DNA of 64,000 nt, from NCBI RefSeq assembly GCF_014842975.1, contig NZ_JACYXK010000019.1, forward strand, positions 62,001-126,000, written 5' to 3'. Of the stretch, positions 38,231 through 48,808 are shown piece by piece; position 1 is the stretch's first letter, and the number at the start of each line of letters is the position of its first letter. Position numbers and translations under genes: made by a program. Source of the DNA: Rhodanobacter sp. DHB23. GTDB lineage: Bacteria; Pseudomonadota; Gammaproteobacteria; Xanthomonadales; Rhodanobacteraceae. The notes beneath the pieces are model-generated. The model saw only the letters and a list, made by a program, of their open reading frames with translations, made no database searches and was not told the DNA's origin.

Positions 38231-39463
38231 TCAGTACAGCACGCGGGTGCGCAAGGTCCCCTGGATGGCCACCAGCTTGTCCTTCAAGGCGTTGGCCTGG
38301 GCCTCGTCGGCCGACACGTCGATCACCACATAGCCCACTTCCGCGTCGGTCTGCAGGAACTGCGCGTCGATGTTGATGTTGCCGGCCGAAAACAGTTCGT
38401 TGATGCGCGACAGCACGCCGGGCACGTTGCGGTGGATGTGCAGCAGGCGGCGGCTCCTCGGGTGTTCCGGCAGCGACACTTCCGGGAAGTTCACCGCCGA
38501 CAGGGTGGAGCCGTTGTCGCTGTAGCGCACCAGCTTGCTGGCCACCTCGATGCCGATGTTGTCCTGCGCCTCCAGCGTGCTGCCGCCGATATGCGGGGTG
38601 AGGATCACGTTGTCCAGGCCGATCAGCGGCGACACGAACGGGTCGTCGTTGCCCTTCGGCTCCACCGGGAACACGTCCACCGCGGCGCCGGCGACGTGCC
38701 CGGAACGCAGCGCGTCCGCCAGCGCGTCGATCTCCACCACGCTGCCGCGCGAGGCGTTGATCAGCACCGCGCCATTGCGCATCGCGGCGATTTCCGCGGC
38801 GCCGAACATCAGCTTGGTGGCCGGCGTCTCCGGCACGTGCAGAGTCACCACGTCGGAGCGCTGCAGCAGGTCGTGCAGGCTGGCGGCGGCCTGGGCGTTG
38901 CCCAGCGCCAGCTTGGTCTCCACGTCGTGGAAGATCACGCGCATGCCCAGGCTCTCGGCCAGCACGCCGACCTGGGTGCCGATGTGGCCGTAGCCGATCA
39001 CGCCCAGCACCTTGCCGCGCGCCTCGTAGCTGCCGGCGGCGGACTTGCTCCAGCCGCCGCGGTGGCATTGCGCGCTGCGCTGCGGGATGCCACGCAGCAG
39101 CATGATCGCCTCGGCGATCACCAGCTCGGCCACGCTGCGGGTGTTGGAGTAGGGCGCGTTGAACACCGGCACGCCCAGCCGTTCCGCCTCGCCCAGGTCG
39201 ACCTGGTTGGTGCCGATGCAGAAGCAGCCCGCCGCGATCAGCCGCTTGGCGTTGCGCAGCACCGCGGCGGTGAGCTGGGTGCGCGAGCGCAGCCCCACGA
39301 TGTGGGCGTCGGCGATGCGCTCCAGCAACTGCGCCTCGGGCAGCGACTTCTCGTGGTACTCGATGTTGCTGTAGCCGGCCCGCTCGAAGACCTCCACCGC
39401 GGTGCGACTCACGCCCTCCAGCAGCAGCACCTTGATGTCTTGCCGTGGGAACGAGGTCTTCAT
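38231..39463 (-). CDS. serA: D-3-phosphoglycerate dehydrogenase
   Basis: 410-residue SerA, first enzyme of serine synthesis. The NAD-binding motif GYGHIGTQVGVLAESLG, substrate/catalytic segments RSRTQLT and HIGGSTLEAQ, and a C-terminal ACT domain (HRNVPGVLSRINELFSAGNINIDAQ) for serine feedback are present. Length is identical to E. coli SerA. ATG 39463 has GGAG seven bases upstream. SerA in some bacteria also reduces 2-ketoglutarate to D-2-hydroxyglutarate, which gives meaning to the divergent flavoprotein gene next door. Confidence 0.96.
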   Translation of the reverse strand: MKTSFPRQDIKVLLLEGVSRTAVEVFERAGYSNIEYHEKSLPEAQLLERIADAHIVGLRSRTQLTAAVLRNAKRLIAAGCFCIGTNQVDLGEAERLGVPVFNAPYSNTRSVAELVIAEAIMLLRGIPQRSAQCHRGGWSKSAAGSYEARGKVLGVIGYGHIGTQVGVLAESLGMRVIFHDVETKLALGNAQAAASLHDLLQRSDVVTLHVPETPATKLMFGAAEIAAMRNGAVLINASRGSVVEIDALADALRSGHVAGAAVDVFPVEPKGNDDPFVSPLIGLDNVILTPHIGGSTLEAQDNIGIEVASKLVRYSDNGSTLSAVNFPEVSLPEHPRSRRLLHIHRNVPGVLSRINELFSAGNINIDAQFLQTDAEVGYVVIDVSADEAQANALKDKLVAIQGTLRTRVLY

Positions 39464-39524
39464 GGGGGCTCCGGGGTGGAATGAACTGCTACTATGCCAG
39501 AATTGCGGCAACGCAGCACATGGT

Positions 39525-39542
39525 CGTTTGGACGTCCGAACG
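39525..39542. promoter_or_regulatory. Palindrome between serA and the D-2-hydroxyglutarate dehydrogenase gene
   Basis: CGTTTGGACGTCCGAACG, 16 of 18 positions symmetric with core GGACGTCC, placed in the 109-bp divergent promoter region 62 bp from serA and 31 bp from the flavoprotein gene. Candidate operator for a dimeric regulator. Confidence 0.4.
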
Positions 39543-39572
39543 CCACACGAGGCATAACCCACCGGAGACCCC

Positions 39573-40961
39573 ATGAGCGACGCCCTGGACGATCTCGCCC
39601 GCCGCCTGCCCGGGCTGCGCCTGCTTTCCGAACCCGGCGACCTGGAGCACTACGGCCGCGACTGGACGCGCCGCTGGACGCCCGCGCCGCTGGCCATCGC
39701 GCTGCCGGCCACGGTGGAGGAAGTGCAGGGCATCGTGCGCTGGGCCAACGAGCATGGCGTGGCCCTCGTGCCCTCGGGCGGGCGCACCGGGCTTTCCGGC
39801 GGCGCGGTGGCGGCGCACGGCGAGCTGGTGCTCAGCCTGGAGCGGATGAGCCGCGTGCTGGGCTTCGATGCCGCCGACCGCACGCTCACCGTGCAGCCGG
39901 GCATGCCGCTGGAGGCCGTGCACGCGGCGGCGCGTGAGCAGGGGTTGATCTACCCGGTGGACTTCGCCGCGCGCGGTTCGTGCTCCATCGGCGGCAACAT
40001 CGCCACCAACGCCGGCGGCATCCGGGTGATCCGCTACGGCAACACCCGCGAGTGGATCGCCGGACTCAAGGTGGTGGCCGGCAACGGTGAACTGCTCGAC
40101 CTCAACCGCGCGCTGGTGAAGAACTCCAGCGGCTACGACTTCCGCCAGTTGATGATCGGCTCGGAAGGCACGCTGGGCATCGTGGTGGAAGCCACGCTCA
40201 GGCTCACCGATCCGCCGCCGCCCGCGCAGACCATGCTGCTGGCGCTGCCGGACATGGACGCGGTGTTGTCCGTGTTCGGCCTGTTCCGCGCGAAGCTGGC
40301 GCTGCAGGCCTTCGAGTTTTTCACCGACATCGCGCTGAAGCACGTGCTGGCGCACGGCGCGCAGCGCGCGCTGGACGGCGAGCATCCCTACTACGTGGTC
40401 ACCGAGTTCGACGCGCCGGACGAAGCCGCGCAGGACGCCGCGCTGGCGGTGCTGGGCGAAGGCATGGAGCAGGGCTGGATCGTGGACGGAACGATCGCGC
40501 AGAGCGAGGCGCAGGCCGCCGCGTTGTGGCGGCTGCGCGAAGGCATCACCGAGAGCCTGGCACCGCACAAGCCGTACAAGAACGACGTGTCGGTGCGCAT
40601 TGGCGTGGTGCCGGCCTTCCTGCATGCGATGCAGGCGCTGCTGGCGCGCGAGTATCCGCACATCGAAGTGGTGTGGTTCGGCCACATCGGCGACGGCAAC
40701 CTGCACATCAACGTGCTCAAGCCCGCTGCCATGGCGGATGCGGATTTCATCGCGCAATGCGAGCACGTCACCAAGCTGCTGGCCGCCACGCTGAAGGAAC
40801 ACGGCGGCAGCATCTCCGCCGAGCACGGCATCGGCCTGGTCAAGCAGCCCTACCTCGACAGCACGCGCAGCGCAGCAGAGATCGCGTTGATGCGCGGCGT
40901 GCGCAAGGTGTTCGACCCGAATGGCATCCTCAATCCGGGCAAGCTGCTCGAGGCGGAGTGA
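39573..40961 (+). CDS. FAD-binding oxidoreductase, probable D-2-hydroxyglutarate dehydrogenase
   Basis: 462 residues of the FAD-linked oxidase (PCMH/VAO) family. The FAD-binding domain is about 35-215 (PSGGRTGLSGGAV; GGNIATNAGGIRVIRYGNTREW). The C-terminal cap carries HIGDGNLHINV and EHGGSISAEHGIGLVK, metal/substrate motifs of the D-2-hydroxyglutarate/D-lactate dehydrogenase group. In Pseudomonas an enzyme of this kind is coupled to SerA by removing the D-2-hydroxyglutarate SerA makes; the divergent serA here supports the same role. D-lactate dehydrogenase or GlcD-like activity is the alternative. GGAG precedes ATG. Confidence 0.85.
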   Translation: MSDALDDLARRLPGLRLLSEPGDLEHYGRDWTRRWTPAPLAIALPATVEEVQGIVRWANEHGVALVPSGGRTGLSGGAVAAHGELVLSLERMSRVLGFDAADRTLTVQPGMPLEAVHAAAREQGLIYPVDFAARGSCSIGGNIATNAGGIRVIRYGNTREWIAGLKVVAGNGELLDLNRALVKNSSGYDFRQLMIGSEGTLGIVVEATLRLTDPPPPAQTMLLALPDMDAVLSVFGLFRAKLALQAFEFFTDIALKHVLAHGAQRALDGEHPYYVVTEFDAPDEAAQDAALAVLGEGMEQGWIVDGTIAQSEAQAAALWRLREGITESLAPHKPYKNDVSVRIGVVPAFLHAMQALLAREYPHIEVVWFGHIGDGNLHINVLKPAAMADADFIAQCEHVTKLLAATLKEHGGSISAEHGIGLVKQPYLDSTRSAAEIALMRGVRKVFDPNGILNPGKLLEAE

Positions 40962-40965
40962 ACGC

Positions 40966-41976
40966 TCAGGGACGCAGCGTGCCTGCGACCGTGCGTGCCA
41001 GGTCGGCAAACAGCGCGTCGCGCTCGGCTTTCGAGGCGGTCGAAGTCGTGAGGAAGGCCGCCACGATCACGCTGTGGCCGTCGGGCCAGGTCAGGATGCC
41101 GATGTCGTTGTAGGCGGCGGTGAGTCCGTCCAGCGTGTAGGACGTGCCGCATTTGTCCGCGAGTTGCACGTCGTGGGGCAGGCCCTGCCGCATGCGGTTC
41201 GGTTGCGTCTGCGCCTGCATCAGTGCGAGCAAGGCGTGCGTCGATGACGGTGAGAGCAGGGCGCCGCGCTGCAACTGGTCCAGGAAGTCTGCGGCGGCAT
41301 CCGGCGTGCTGCGGTTGCGCGGATCGGCGAGATAGGCACGGTAGCCGCGCTGCAGGCGCGCCTCCTCTGCCTGTGCCGTCTCGTTCGCTGGCGGCTGCTG
41401 GCCGGATGCCAGTTGTTCGAATACGCGGTCGACGCCGGCCTCGCCCATGTCCACGCGCATGCCGGTGATGCCGTGCGCACGCAGGAAGGCGGTGACCTCC
41501 TGCGGCGGGACCAGCTTCAACAGCGCGTCGACGGCGGTGTTGTCGCTGTCCTTGACGGCTGCCGTGAGCAGTTGGCGCACGGTGAACATCATCTGCTCGC
41601 CATGGAAGTGCGCGCCGATGGATGGCACGGCGGAACCGCCGACCACGTCGGCGCGCGTCAGGGTGACGGTCTGATCCATCGACAACTGGCCGTTGTCGAT
41701 CTGCGCGAATACCGCGGCAGCGACCGGTGCCTTGAATACGCTCATCATCGGGTAGGCGCGGTCGGCATTGACGCGCCAGCGCTCTCCGCTCTGCGGGTCC
41801 AGCACGATGATGCCGAACACGCCGGGCTGCGCGCGTCTGGACAGCGCATCAAGCTTGCCCTGCAGTGCTGCATGGACGTCCGTTGGTTGCGATGTCGCCA
41901 TGGCCAGCGGTGCGACGAAGACGAGGGCAAGGGCAAGGGCGAGCAGTCGAGGCAGACGGGCGCGTGTGGTTTGCAT
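40966..41976 (-). CDS. Class A beta-lactamase-like protein with altered KTG motif
   Basis: 336 residues; a signal peptide ends about residue 28. The serine motif SVFK is at 79-82 and SDN at 144-146. The omega-loop Glu is probably E205 in EARLQ (family ExxLN), with about 20 extra residues before it. The third motif reads K275-C-G rather than K-T/S-G. The fold therefore looks intact, but two active-site positions are unusual, so hydrolytic spectrum or even activity is uncertain. It is longer than typical class A enzymes (about 290). The longer in-frame start at 42045 is disfavoured by the signal peptide. It converges with the upstream flavoprotein gene (4-bp gap). Confidence 0.82.
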   Translation of the reverse strand: MQTTRARLPRLLALALALVFVAPLAMATSQPTDVHAALQGKLDALSRRAQPGVFGIIVLDPQSGERWRVNADRAYPMMSVFKAPVAAAVFAQIDNGQLSMDQTVTLTRADVVGGSAVPSIGAHFHGEQMMFTVRQLLTAAVKDSDNTAVDALLKLVPPQEVTAFLRAHGITGMRVDMGEAGVDRVFEQLASGQQPPANETAQAEEARLQRGYRAYLADPRNRSTPDAAADFLDQLQRGALLSPSSTHALLALMQAQTQPNRMRQGLPHDVQLADKCGTSYTLDGLTAAYNDIGILTWPDGHSVIVAAFLTTSTASKAERDALFADLARTVAGTLRP

Positions 41977-42092
41977 GTGGGTGCTTGGGTTGGCGGGAGG
42001 GCGACAGTCTCCCAGACGAAAAGGGCAACGCGGTAGCGCGTGCATGACTGGACGGTGCGCCGCACGGTTGTGGCCCGCAATCGCCGTGTTAG

Positions 42093-43085
<993 letters not shown>

Positions 43086-43089
43086 GGCG

Positions 43090-44682
43090 TCACCGGCCGC
43101 GCGCGACGAATTCGGCCGCCCGTTCGCCGATCATCGCGCAGGCTGCCTGCGTATTGCCCGAAATCAGCGTCGGCATGATGGAGGCATCGGCCACGCGCAG
43201 GCCGGCCACGCCACGCACGCGCAGTTCGGGATCGACCACGGAGGCGGCATCGCCGCCCATGCGGCAGGTGCCCACCGGGTGATAGATGGTGTCGGCGTGT
43301 TGGCGGATGATTTCGCGCAGGCGTGATTCGTCACTCGTCTCGGCGTCGTACAGCGCCGGCCCCGCGTAGCGCGCGAAGGCGGGAGCGGCGAGGATGCGGC
43401 GCGCGAGCGCGGTGCCGGCGAGCAAGGTGTCCATGTCGCGCGGGTCGGCGAGGAAGGCTGGGTCGATCAGCAGGGCCTTGCGCACATCGGTGCCGGCGAG
43501 GCGTACGCTGCCGCGGCTGTGCGGACGCAATACGCAGGTGTGCAGCGACATACCGCGCGTGGCGTGCAGGCGGCGGCTGTGGTTGTCCACGATGCCGATG
43601 CACAGGTGCAGTTGCACGTCGGGGCGTTCCAGTTCCGGGCGCGTACGCAGGAAGCCGCCGGCCTCGGCCACGTTGCTGGTGAGCAGGCCTGCGCCGCGGC
43701 GGAACGGCGCGATGGCGCGCAGCGCCTGCGGCACGATGGATGGCACGGTGCCGAACAGGCCGCGATCGTTCACCGCGCGGCTGATGACGAAGTCCACGTG
43801 GTCCTGCAGGTTGGAGCCCACGCCGGGCGCGTCGTGCCGTACCGCGATGCCCAGCTCGTGCAGATGCGCGGCCGGGCCGATGCCCGAAAGCATCAGCAAT
43901 TGCGGCGTGCCGAAAGCGCCGGCGGCCAGCACGACTTCGGCGCGGGCGGCGTAGCGGTCGCCATTCGTGCAGGCGATGCCGGTGGCGCGGCGATCTTCGA
44001 TCAGCACGCGCGCCGCCGCTGTCTCCGCAAGCACGGCGAGGTTCCTCGGCGCCAGGGCGGCGAGGTAGGCGCGCGCGGCATTCCAGCGTTGGCCGTGGCG
44101 CTGGTACACCTGGTAGGTGCCCACGCCTTCCTGGCTCGCACCGTTGAAATCCGGGTTGATGGCGTGGCCGCACTGCGCGGCGGCATCCACGAAGGCGCGC
44201 GCGCAGTCGCTGGGACTGGCCAGGTCGCCCACGGCCAGCGGGCCGCCGGTGGCGTGCCATGCGTCCGCGCCGCGCGCGTTGTCTTCGCTGCGCAGGAAAT
44301 AGGGGAACACGTCGCGCCACGACCAGCCGGTGGCGCCCGCGCGGGCCCAGTCGTCGTAATCCTCGCGCTGGCCACGGATGTAGATCATCGCGTTGATCAG
44401 GCTGGAGCCGCCCAGGCCGCGGCCGCGCGGCTGCACGCCGCGGCGCCCGTCCAGGCCGGCTTGCGGCACGGTGCGATAGCTGTAGTTGCGCGCGTTGCGG
44501 AACGGCACCAGCGTGGCGATGCCCAACGGCACGTCGGAACGCAGGCCGCTTTTCGCGGGGCCGGTCTCCACCAGCAGCACGCTGGCATCCGGCTTGAGCA
44601 TGGCCAGCCGCGCCGCGGTAGCGCAACCGGCGGGGCCGCCGCCGACGACGATGAAATCGAAGGTGCCCCTTGGCCCGCGCAT
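43090..44682 (-). CDS. GMC family FAD-dependent oxidoreductase
   Basis: 530-residue glucose-methanol-choline oxidoreductase. The FAD motif [15 protein letters not shown] is near the N-terminus, [18 protein letters not shown] is GMC signature 1, and [18 protein letters not shown] signature 2. The catalytic His region is [12 protein letters not shown] and the C-terminal segment [17 protein letters not shown]. It is most like alcohol/choline dehydrogenases of the AlkJ/BetA type; the substrate cannot be assigned. Its ATG directly follows the upp stop, so expression is tied to upp, an odd functional pairing. Confidence 0.9.
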   Translation of the reverse strand: MRGPRGTFDFIVVGGGPAGCATAARLAMLKPDASVLLVETGPAKSGLRSDVPLGIATLVPFRNARNYSYRTVPQAGLDGRRGVQPRGRGLGGSSLINAMIYIRGQREDYDDWARAGATGWSWRDVFPYFLRSEDNARGADAWHATGGPLAVGDLASPSDCARAFVDAAAQCGHAINPDFNGASQEGVGTYQVYQRHGQRWNAARAYLAALAPRNLAVLAETAAARVLIEDRRATGIACTNGDRYAARAEVVLAAGAFGTPQLLMLSGIGPAAHLHELGIAVRHDAPGVGSNLQDHVDFVISRAVNDRGLFGTVPSIVPQALRAIAPFRRGAGLLTSNVAEAGGFLRTRPELERPDVQLHLCIGIVDNHSRRLHATRGMSLHTCVLRPHSRGSVRLAGTDVRKALLIDPAFLADPRDMDTLLAGTALARRILAAPAFARYAGPALYDAETSDESRLREIIRQHADTIYHPVGTCRMGGDAASVVDPELRVRGVAGLRVADASIMPTLISGNTQAACAMIGERAAEFVARGR

Positions 44683-45321
44683 TCAGCCCGGCAACTGTTT
44701 CGTGCCGAAGATCTTGTCGCCCGCGTCGCCCAGGCCGGGCAGGATGTAGCCGTGCTCGTTGAGCCGTTCGTCGATCGCGGCGGTGTAGATCTCGATGTCG
44801 GGATGTGCGGCCTCGATGCGCTTGAGGCCTTCCGGCGCGGCGACCAGGAACAGGCCCTTGATGCGCGTGCAGCCGGCGGCCTTGAGCATGTCCACGGTGG
44901 CGACCAGGGTGCCGGCGGTGGCGAGCATGGGGTCGACGATCAGCGCGATGCGCTCGTCCATGCGGCCGGTGAGCTTTTCGTAGTAGGCGATCGGCTTGAG
45001 CGTCTGCTCGTCGCGCTGCAGGCCCACCACGCTGACCTTGGCGGCGGGGATCAGGTCGAGCACGCCGGGCAGCATGCCGAGGCCGGCGCGCAGGATCGGC
45101 ACGATGGTGATCTTGGCGCCCTTGATCCGCTGCACGACGAGCGGGCCGGCCCAGCCCTCGATGTGTTCCTCGACGGTTTCCAGGTCCTTGGTGGCCTCGT
45201 AGGTGAGCAGGGCGGCGACCTCGCCGGCCAGCTCGCGGAACTCCTTGGTGCTGATCCCGGCGCGGCGCATCAGGCCGAGCTTGTGCTGGATCAGCGGATG
45301 GCGGACTTCGACGATTTTCAT
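44683..45321 (-). CDS. upp: Uracil phosphoribosyltransferase
   Basis: 212-residue pyrimidine salvage enzyme making UMP from uracil and PRPP (E. coli Upp 208 aa). The PRPP-binding loop [30 protein letters not shown] and the C-terminal uracil-binding [17 protein letters not shown] are present. ATG 45321 ([16 protein letters not shown]) is used; an in-frame ATG at 45390 reads through a repeat element. Its 5' region carries hairpin repeats. The GMC oxidoreductase follows without a gap. Confidence 0.95.
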   Translation of the reverse strand: MKIVEVRHPLIQHKLGLMRRAGISTKEFRELAGEVAALLTYEATKDLETVEEHIEGWAGPLVVQRIKGAKITIVPILRAGLGMLPGVLDLIPAAKVSVVGLQRDEQTLKPIAYYEKLTGRMDERIALIVDPMLATAGTLVATVDMLKAAGCTRIKGLFLVAAPEGLKRIEAAHPDIEIYTAAIDERLNEHGYILPGLGDAGDKIFGTKQLPG

Positions 45322-45366
45322 CGGCCAAGCATAGCCGCTGAAAATCGCCATGAGCGATTCAGGACG

Positions 45367-45477
45367 ACTCTTTTCGAAGAGTGCGGCCATGGATGGCCGC
45401 CCGTTTGATTTTCGCGATCAGGGATGATCGCAAAGGTAACTCCCGCCCGTTTGATTCTCGCGATCAAGGATGATCGC
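45367..45477 (+). repeat. GGA-hairpin repeat element, locus 2 (three modules)
   Basis: A UUCG-loop hairpin ACTCTT-TTCG-AAGAGT (45367-45382) is followed on the plus strand by GCGGCC-ATGGAT-GGCCGC (45383-45400), GCGATC-AGGGAT-GATCGC (45414-45431) and GCGATC-AAGGAT-GATCGC (45460-45477). All have perfect 6-bp stems, and the last two modules are a tandem duplication with flanks CCCGTTTGATT. The neighbours upp and psiF are on the minus strand, so the GGA face is antisense to both. Confidence 0.88.
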
Positions 45478-45512
45478 AAAAACAAAGCGCCGCCTTGTCG
45501 CGGCGGCGCTTT
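45478..45512 (-). terminator. Intrinsic terminator of psiF
   Basis: On the minus strand an 11-bp stem AAAGCGCCGCC / GGCGGCGCTTT (7-nt loop) is followed by GTTTTTG, 22 bp after the psiF stop. Confidence 0.85.
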
Positions 45513-45533
45513 GGCTGGAACGCTGCGGCGGCT

Positions 45534-45896
45534 TCAGTGTGCGGCGGGAGCCGCGGCGGTATCGCCCTTGAGGCAGGTGCTCATGAAGGTCTTGCGGTCG
45601 GCGCCCTTGAGCGCCTTGGTCTTGGCGTCGGCGCTGCAGCTCTTCATTTTTTCCTGCTGCGTGGTCTTGGCGGCCGGCGCGGCGGCGGTGCTTTCGCCCT
45701 TGAGGCAGGAGCTCATGAAGGTCTTGCGGTCGGCGCCGGTCTTGCCGGTGGCCTGCTTGTTGCAGTCGCTCATGCGCTGCTGCTGCGGGGTGAGGGTCTT
45801 GCCAGAGGTTGCTGCCTGCGGTGCGGCGGCGAACGCGACGGTGGTGGCGAAGGTGAGGGCGGCGCAGGCGGCGATCTGGCTGAAACGCAACGTCAT
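45534..45896 (-). CDS. psiF: PsiF repeat family protein
   Basis: 120 residues with a signal peptide (MTLRFSQIAACAALTFATTVAFAA) and two PsiF repeats, each of the form RMSDCNKQA...GADRKTFMSSCLKG, joined by an Ala/Pro linker and with two Cys per repeat. E. coli psiF is phosphate-starvation induced, but its biochemical function is unknown; no Pho box was identified here. ATG 45896 follows GGGAGGAATCACC. Confidence 0.88.
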   Translation of the reverse strand: MTLRFSQIAACAALTFATTVAFAAAPQAATSGKTLTPQQQRMSDCNKQATGKTGADRKTFMSSCLKGESTAAAPAAKTTQQEKMKSCSADAKTKALKGADRKTFMSTCLKGDTAAAPAAH

Positions 45897-46040
45897 GGTG
45901 ATTCCTCCCAAGGTGACCGGCGGTTACCGGCGTGCGCAGTCTATCGCCGCGGAGGGCGCATTGAAGCTGAACGACGGAAGGTCGGCGTAGGCCCGGCGCC
46001 CGCCGCACGGTCGGCGGCGGGCGCGGGCGTGTCCTGCCGG

Positions 46041-47537
46041 TCAGGCGGCCTTGCTTTCGCTCTTGCGCGGGCCTTCCAGCAGGGCGTGGCGCACATGCGA
46101 AACGACCAGATCCACCTCGGCGCTGGTGACGTTGAAGTGCGGGGTGAAGCGCAGCGAGTTGACGCCGCCGTGGATCACGCCGATGCCGCGCTCGCGCAGG
46201 TACTCCTCGGTGGAGCCGGCGCCGTAGCACTTGAACTGCGGGGCCAGCTCGCAGGAGAACAGCAGGCCGGTGCCCTGCACCTTGGTGATCAGGCCGCCCA
46301 GTTCGTCCTTCAGCGCGTTGAGCTTGTCCACGAATTCCTTGCCGCGGGCGCGGATGTTGGCGCGCACCTCGTCGGTGAGCTCGCCCAGCGTGGCCAGCGC
46401 CACGTCCAGCGCACGGGGGTTCGCGGTCATGGTGTTGCCGTAGATGCCCTTGCGGTACAGGTTGCCGGCACGCTCGCTCACGGCCAGCACCGACAGCGGG
46501 TACTGGCCGGCGTTGAGCGCCTTGGAGAAGGTCTCCATGTCCGGCGCGGGCAGCTTCTCGAAGCCGGGGTAGTCGGTGATCGACAGCACGCCGTGCGCGC
46601 GCAGGCCGGCCTGGATCGAGTCGACCAGCAGCAGGCTGCCGTGCGCCTCGGTGAGCTTGCGCGCGGCGGCGTAGAACTCCGGCGTCACCGCGCGGCCCGG
46701 GTCGCCTTCGCCCATCACCGGCTCCAGGAACATCGCCTCGATGAACCAGCCGTGCCTGTCGGCGTCGGCGAAGGCGGCTTCCAGCTGGGCCACGTTGTAC
46801 GGCTCGACGGTGAGCAGGCTGTCCTCGTGGCGATAGCTGGCGAGGTGCTGTTGGTAGGTCTTGCGCGAGGAATCGGAATACAGCGCCGGCTTGTCGGTGC
46901 GGCCGTGGAACGCGCCCTTCACCGCGAGGCGCTTGATGCTGCGGCCGGCGTAGCGGCCGCTGGCGTCGGTCATCAGCTTGGCGTTGACGTCGGCGATGCG
47001 GCAGGCCAGCGACACCGACTCGGAGCCGGAGTTGAGGCACAGGTAGTGCGCATACGGATTGCTGCCGCGGTGGTGGCCCAGCTCGCGGTTCAGCGCCTGC
47101 ACCAGGCGCAGTTGCGCAATGCTGGGCGTCATCACGTTGGCCATCACCTGCGGACGCGCCAGCGCGGCCTCGATGGCCGGGTGGTTGTGGCCGAAGCCCA
47201 GCATGCCGTAGCCGCCGTTGTCGTGCACCACCGCGCCCTTCAGCGTGACGACCCACGGGCCGCGCGCGGCCGCCGGCAGGTAGGGGTTGATCGCGTCGTC
47301 GGGGTAGAAGTTGACGAAGCCGACCTGCGCCTGCGCCAGCTGTTCGGATTCGTCCAGCTTCAGGAAGTCGCCCAGTTCGGCACGCAGTTCGCGATGGCGC
47401 GCCACCGCAGCGGCCACGGCTTCACCGAGCATGGTGTCGGTCGCGGCCATGCGTTCGATGCTGGCATCGTCCAGGCCGGTGGTGCGCGGCTTGCCGCCGA
47501 ATTCGCGCAGTTCGCGCAGCTGATCGATCAAACCCAT
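46041..47537 (-). CDS. Class III aminotransferase, substrate unknown
   Basis: 498-residue PLP enzyme. NSGSESVSLACRIADVNAK and KGAFHGRTDKPALYSDSSRKTYQ are PLP/substrate segments, and LLVDSIQAGLRAHGVLSITDYPGFEKLPAPDMETFSKALNAGQYPLS (about residues 290-335) contains the usual Asp and the Schiff-base Lys in FSKAL. The common GKALGGG motif is SKALNAGQ, and the N-terminal 100 residues (FLKLDESEQLAQAQVGFVNFYPDDAINPY in part) are longer than in ornithine-type enzymes. ATG 47537 follows CGAGGAGAACACC. Convergent with nothing; it stands alone. The amino donor cannot be named. Confidence 0.85.
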   Translation of the reverse strand: MGLIDQLRELREFGGKPRTTGLDDASIERMAATDTMLGEAVAAAVARHRELRAELGDFLKLDESEQLAQAQVGFVNFYPDDAINPYLPAAARGPWVVTLKGAVVHDNGGYGMLGFGHNHPAIEAALARPQVMANVMTPSIAQLRLVQALNRELGHHRGSNPYAHYLCLNSGSESVSLACRIADVNAKLMTDASGRYAGRSIKRLAVKGAFHGRTDKPALYSDSSRKTYQQHLASYRHEDSLLTVEPYNVAQLEAAFADADRHGWFIEAMFLEPVMGEGDPGRAVTPEFYAAARKLTEAHGSLLLVDSIQAGLRAHGVLSITDYPGFEKLPAPDMETFSKALNAGQYPLSVLAVSERAGNLYRKGIYGNTMTANPRALDVALATLGELTDEVRANIRARGKEFVDKLNALKDELGGLITKVQGTGLLFSCELAPQFKCYGAGSTEEYLRERGIGVIHGGVNSLRFTPHFNVTSAEVDLVVSHVRHALLEGPRKSESKAA

Positions 47538-47899
47538 GGTGTTCTCCTCGAAATCCGCCGGCGCCTCGCACCCAGCGCGAAGCAGGCCGACGTGTTTTGC
47601 GTGGCGCGTGCGGCGGGGTGGCCCGGCTTGGCGGGTGGCGCGCATCCACGAACCGCAAGGATAACCCGCGGGGCGGGCTGCCCGGTACCCCCTGGGTCGC
47701 CAAAACGCCTTGCACTGCAACACTTTAGGGGAGGTCCGATTCGCCGATCTGCGGCTGTTGAAAAGCGCCGCGCCGGGATGACGGGCAAAACCAGGGGCAC
47801 CCATGCGGGCGAGTGACGCTTGTCATGTCCGATGCCTGACGGTGGCGATTGGGGCCGGCGCGGCGCGCCGCCTAACCTGCGCTGCACGGAGGAAACCCC
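47538..47899. promoter_or_regulatory. Divergent promoter region between the aminotransferase and the ABC/two-component operon
   Basis: 362 bp with no gene. An 11-bp palindrome TTGCACTGCAA is at 47710-47720, possibly in the aminotransferase promoter. TGAC-GCTT-GTCA is at 47814-47825, about 75 bp before the ABC operon, a candidate site for its own NarL-type regulator. GCGGGGCGGG-like GC-rich stretches give no clear terminator. Confidence 0.3.
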
Positions 47900-48807
<908 letters not shown>

Positions 48808-48808
<1 letters not shown>

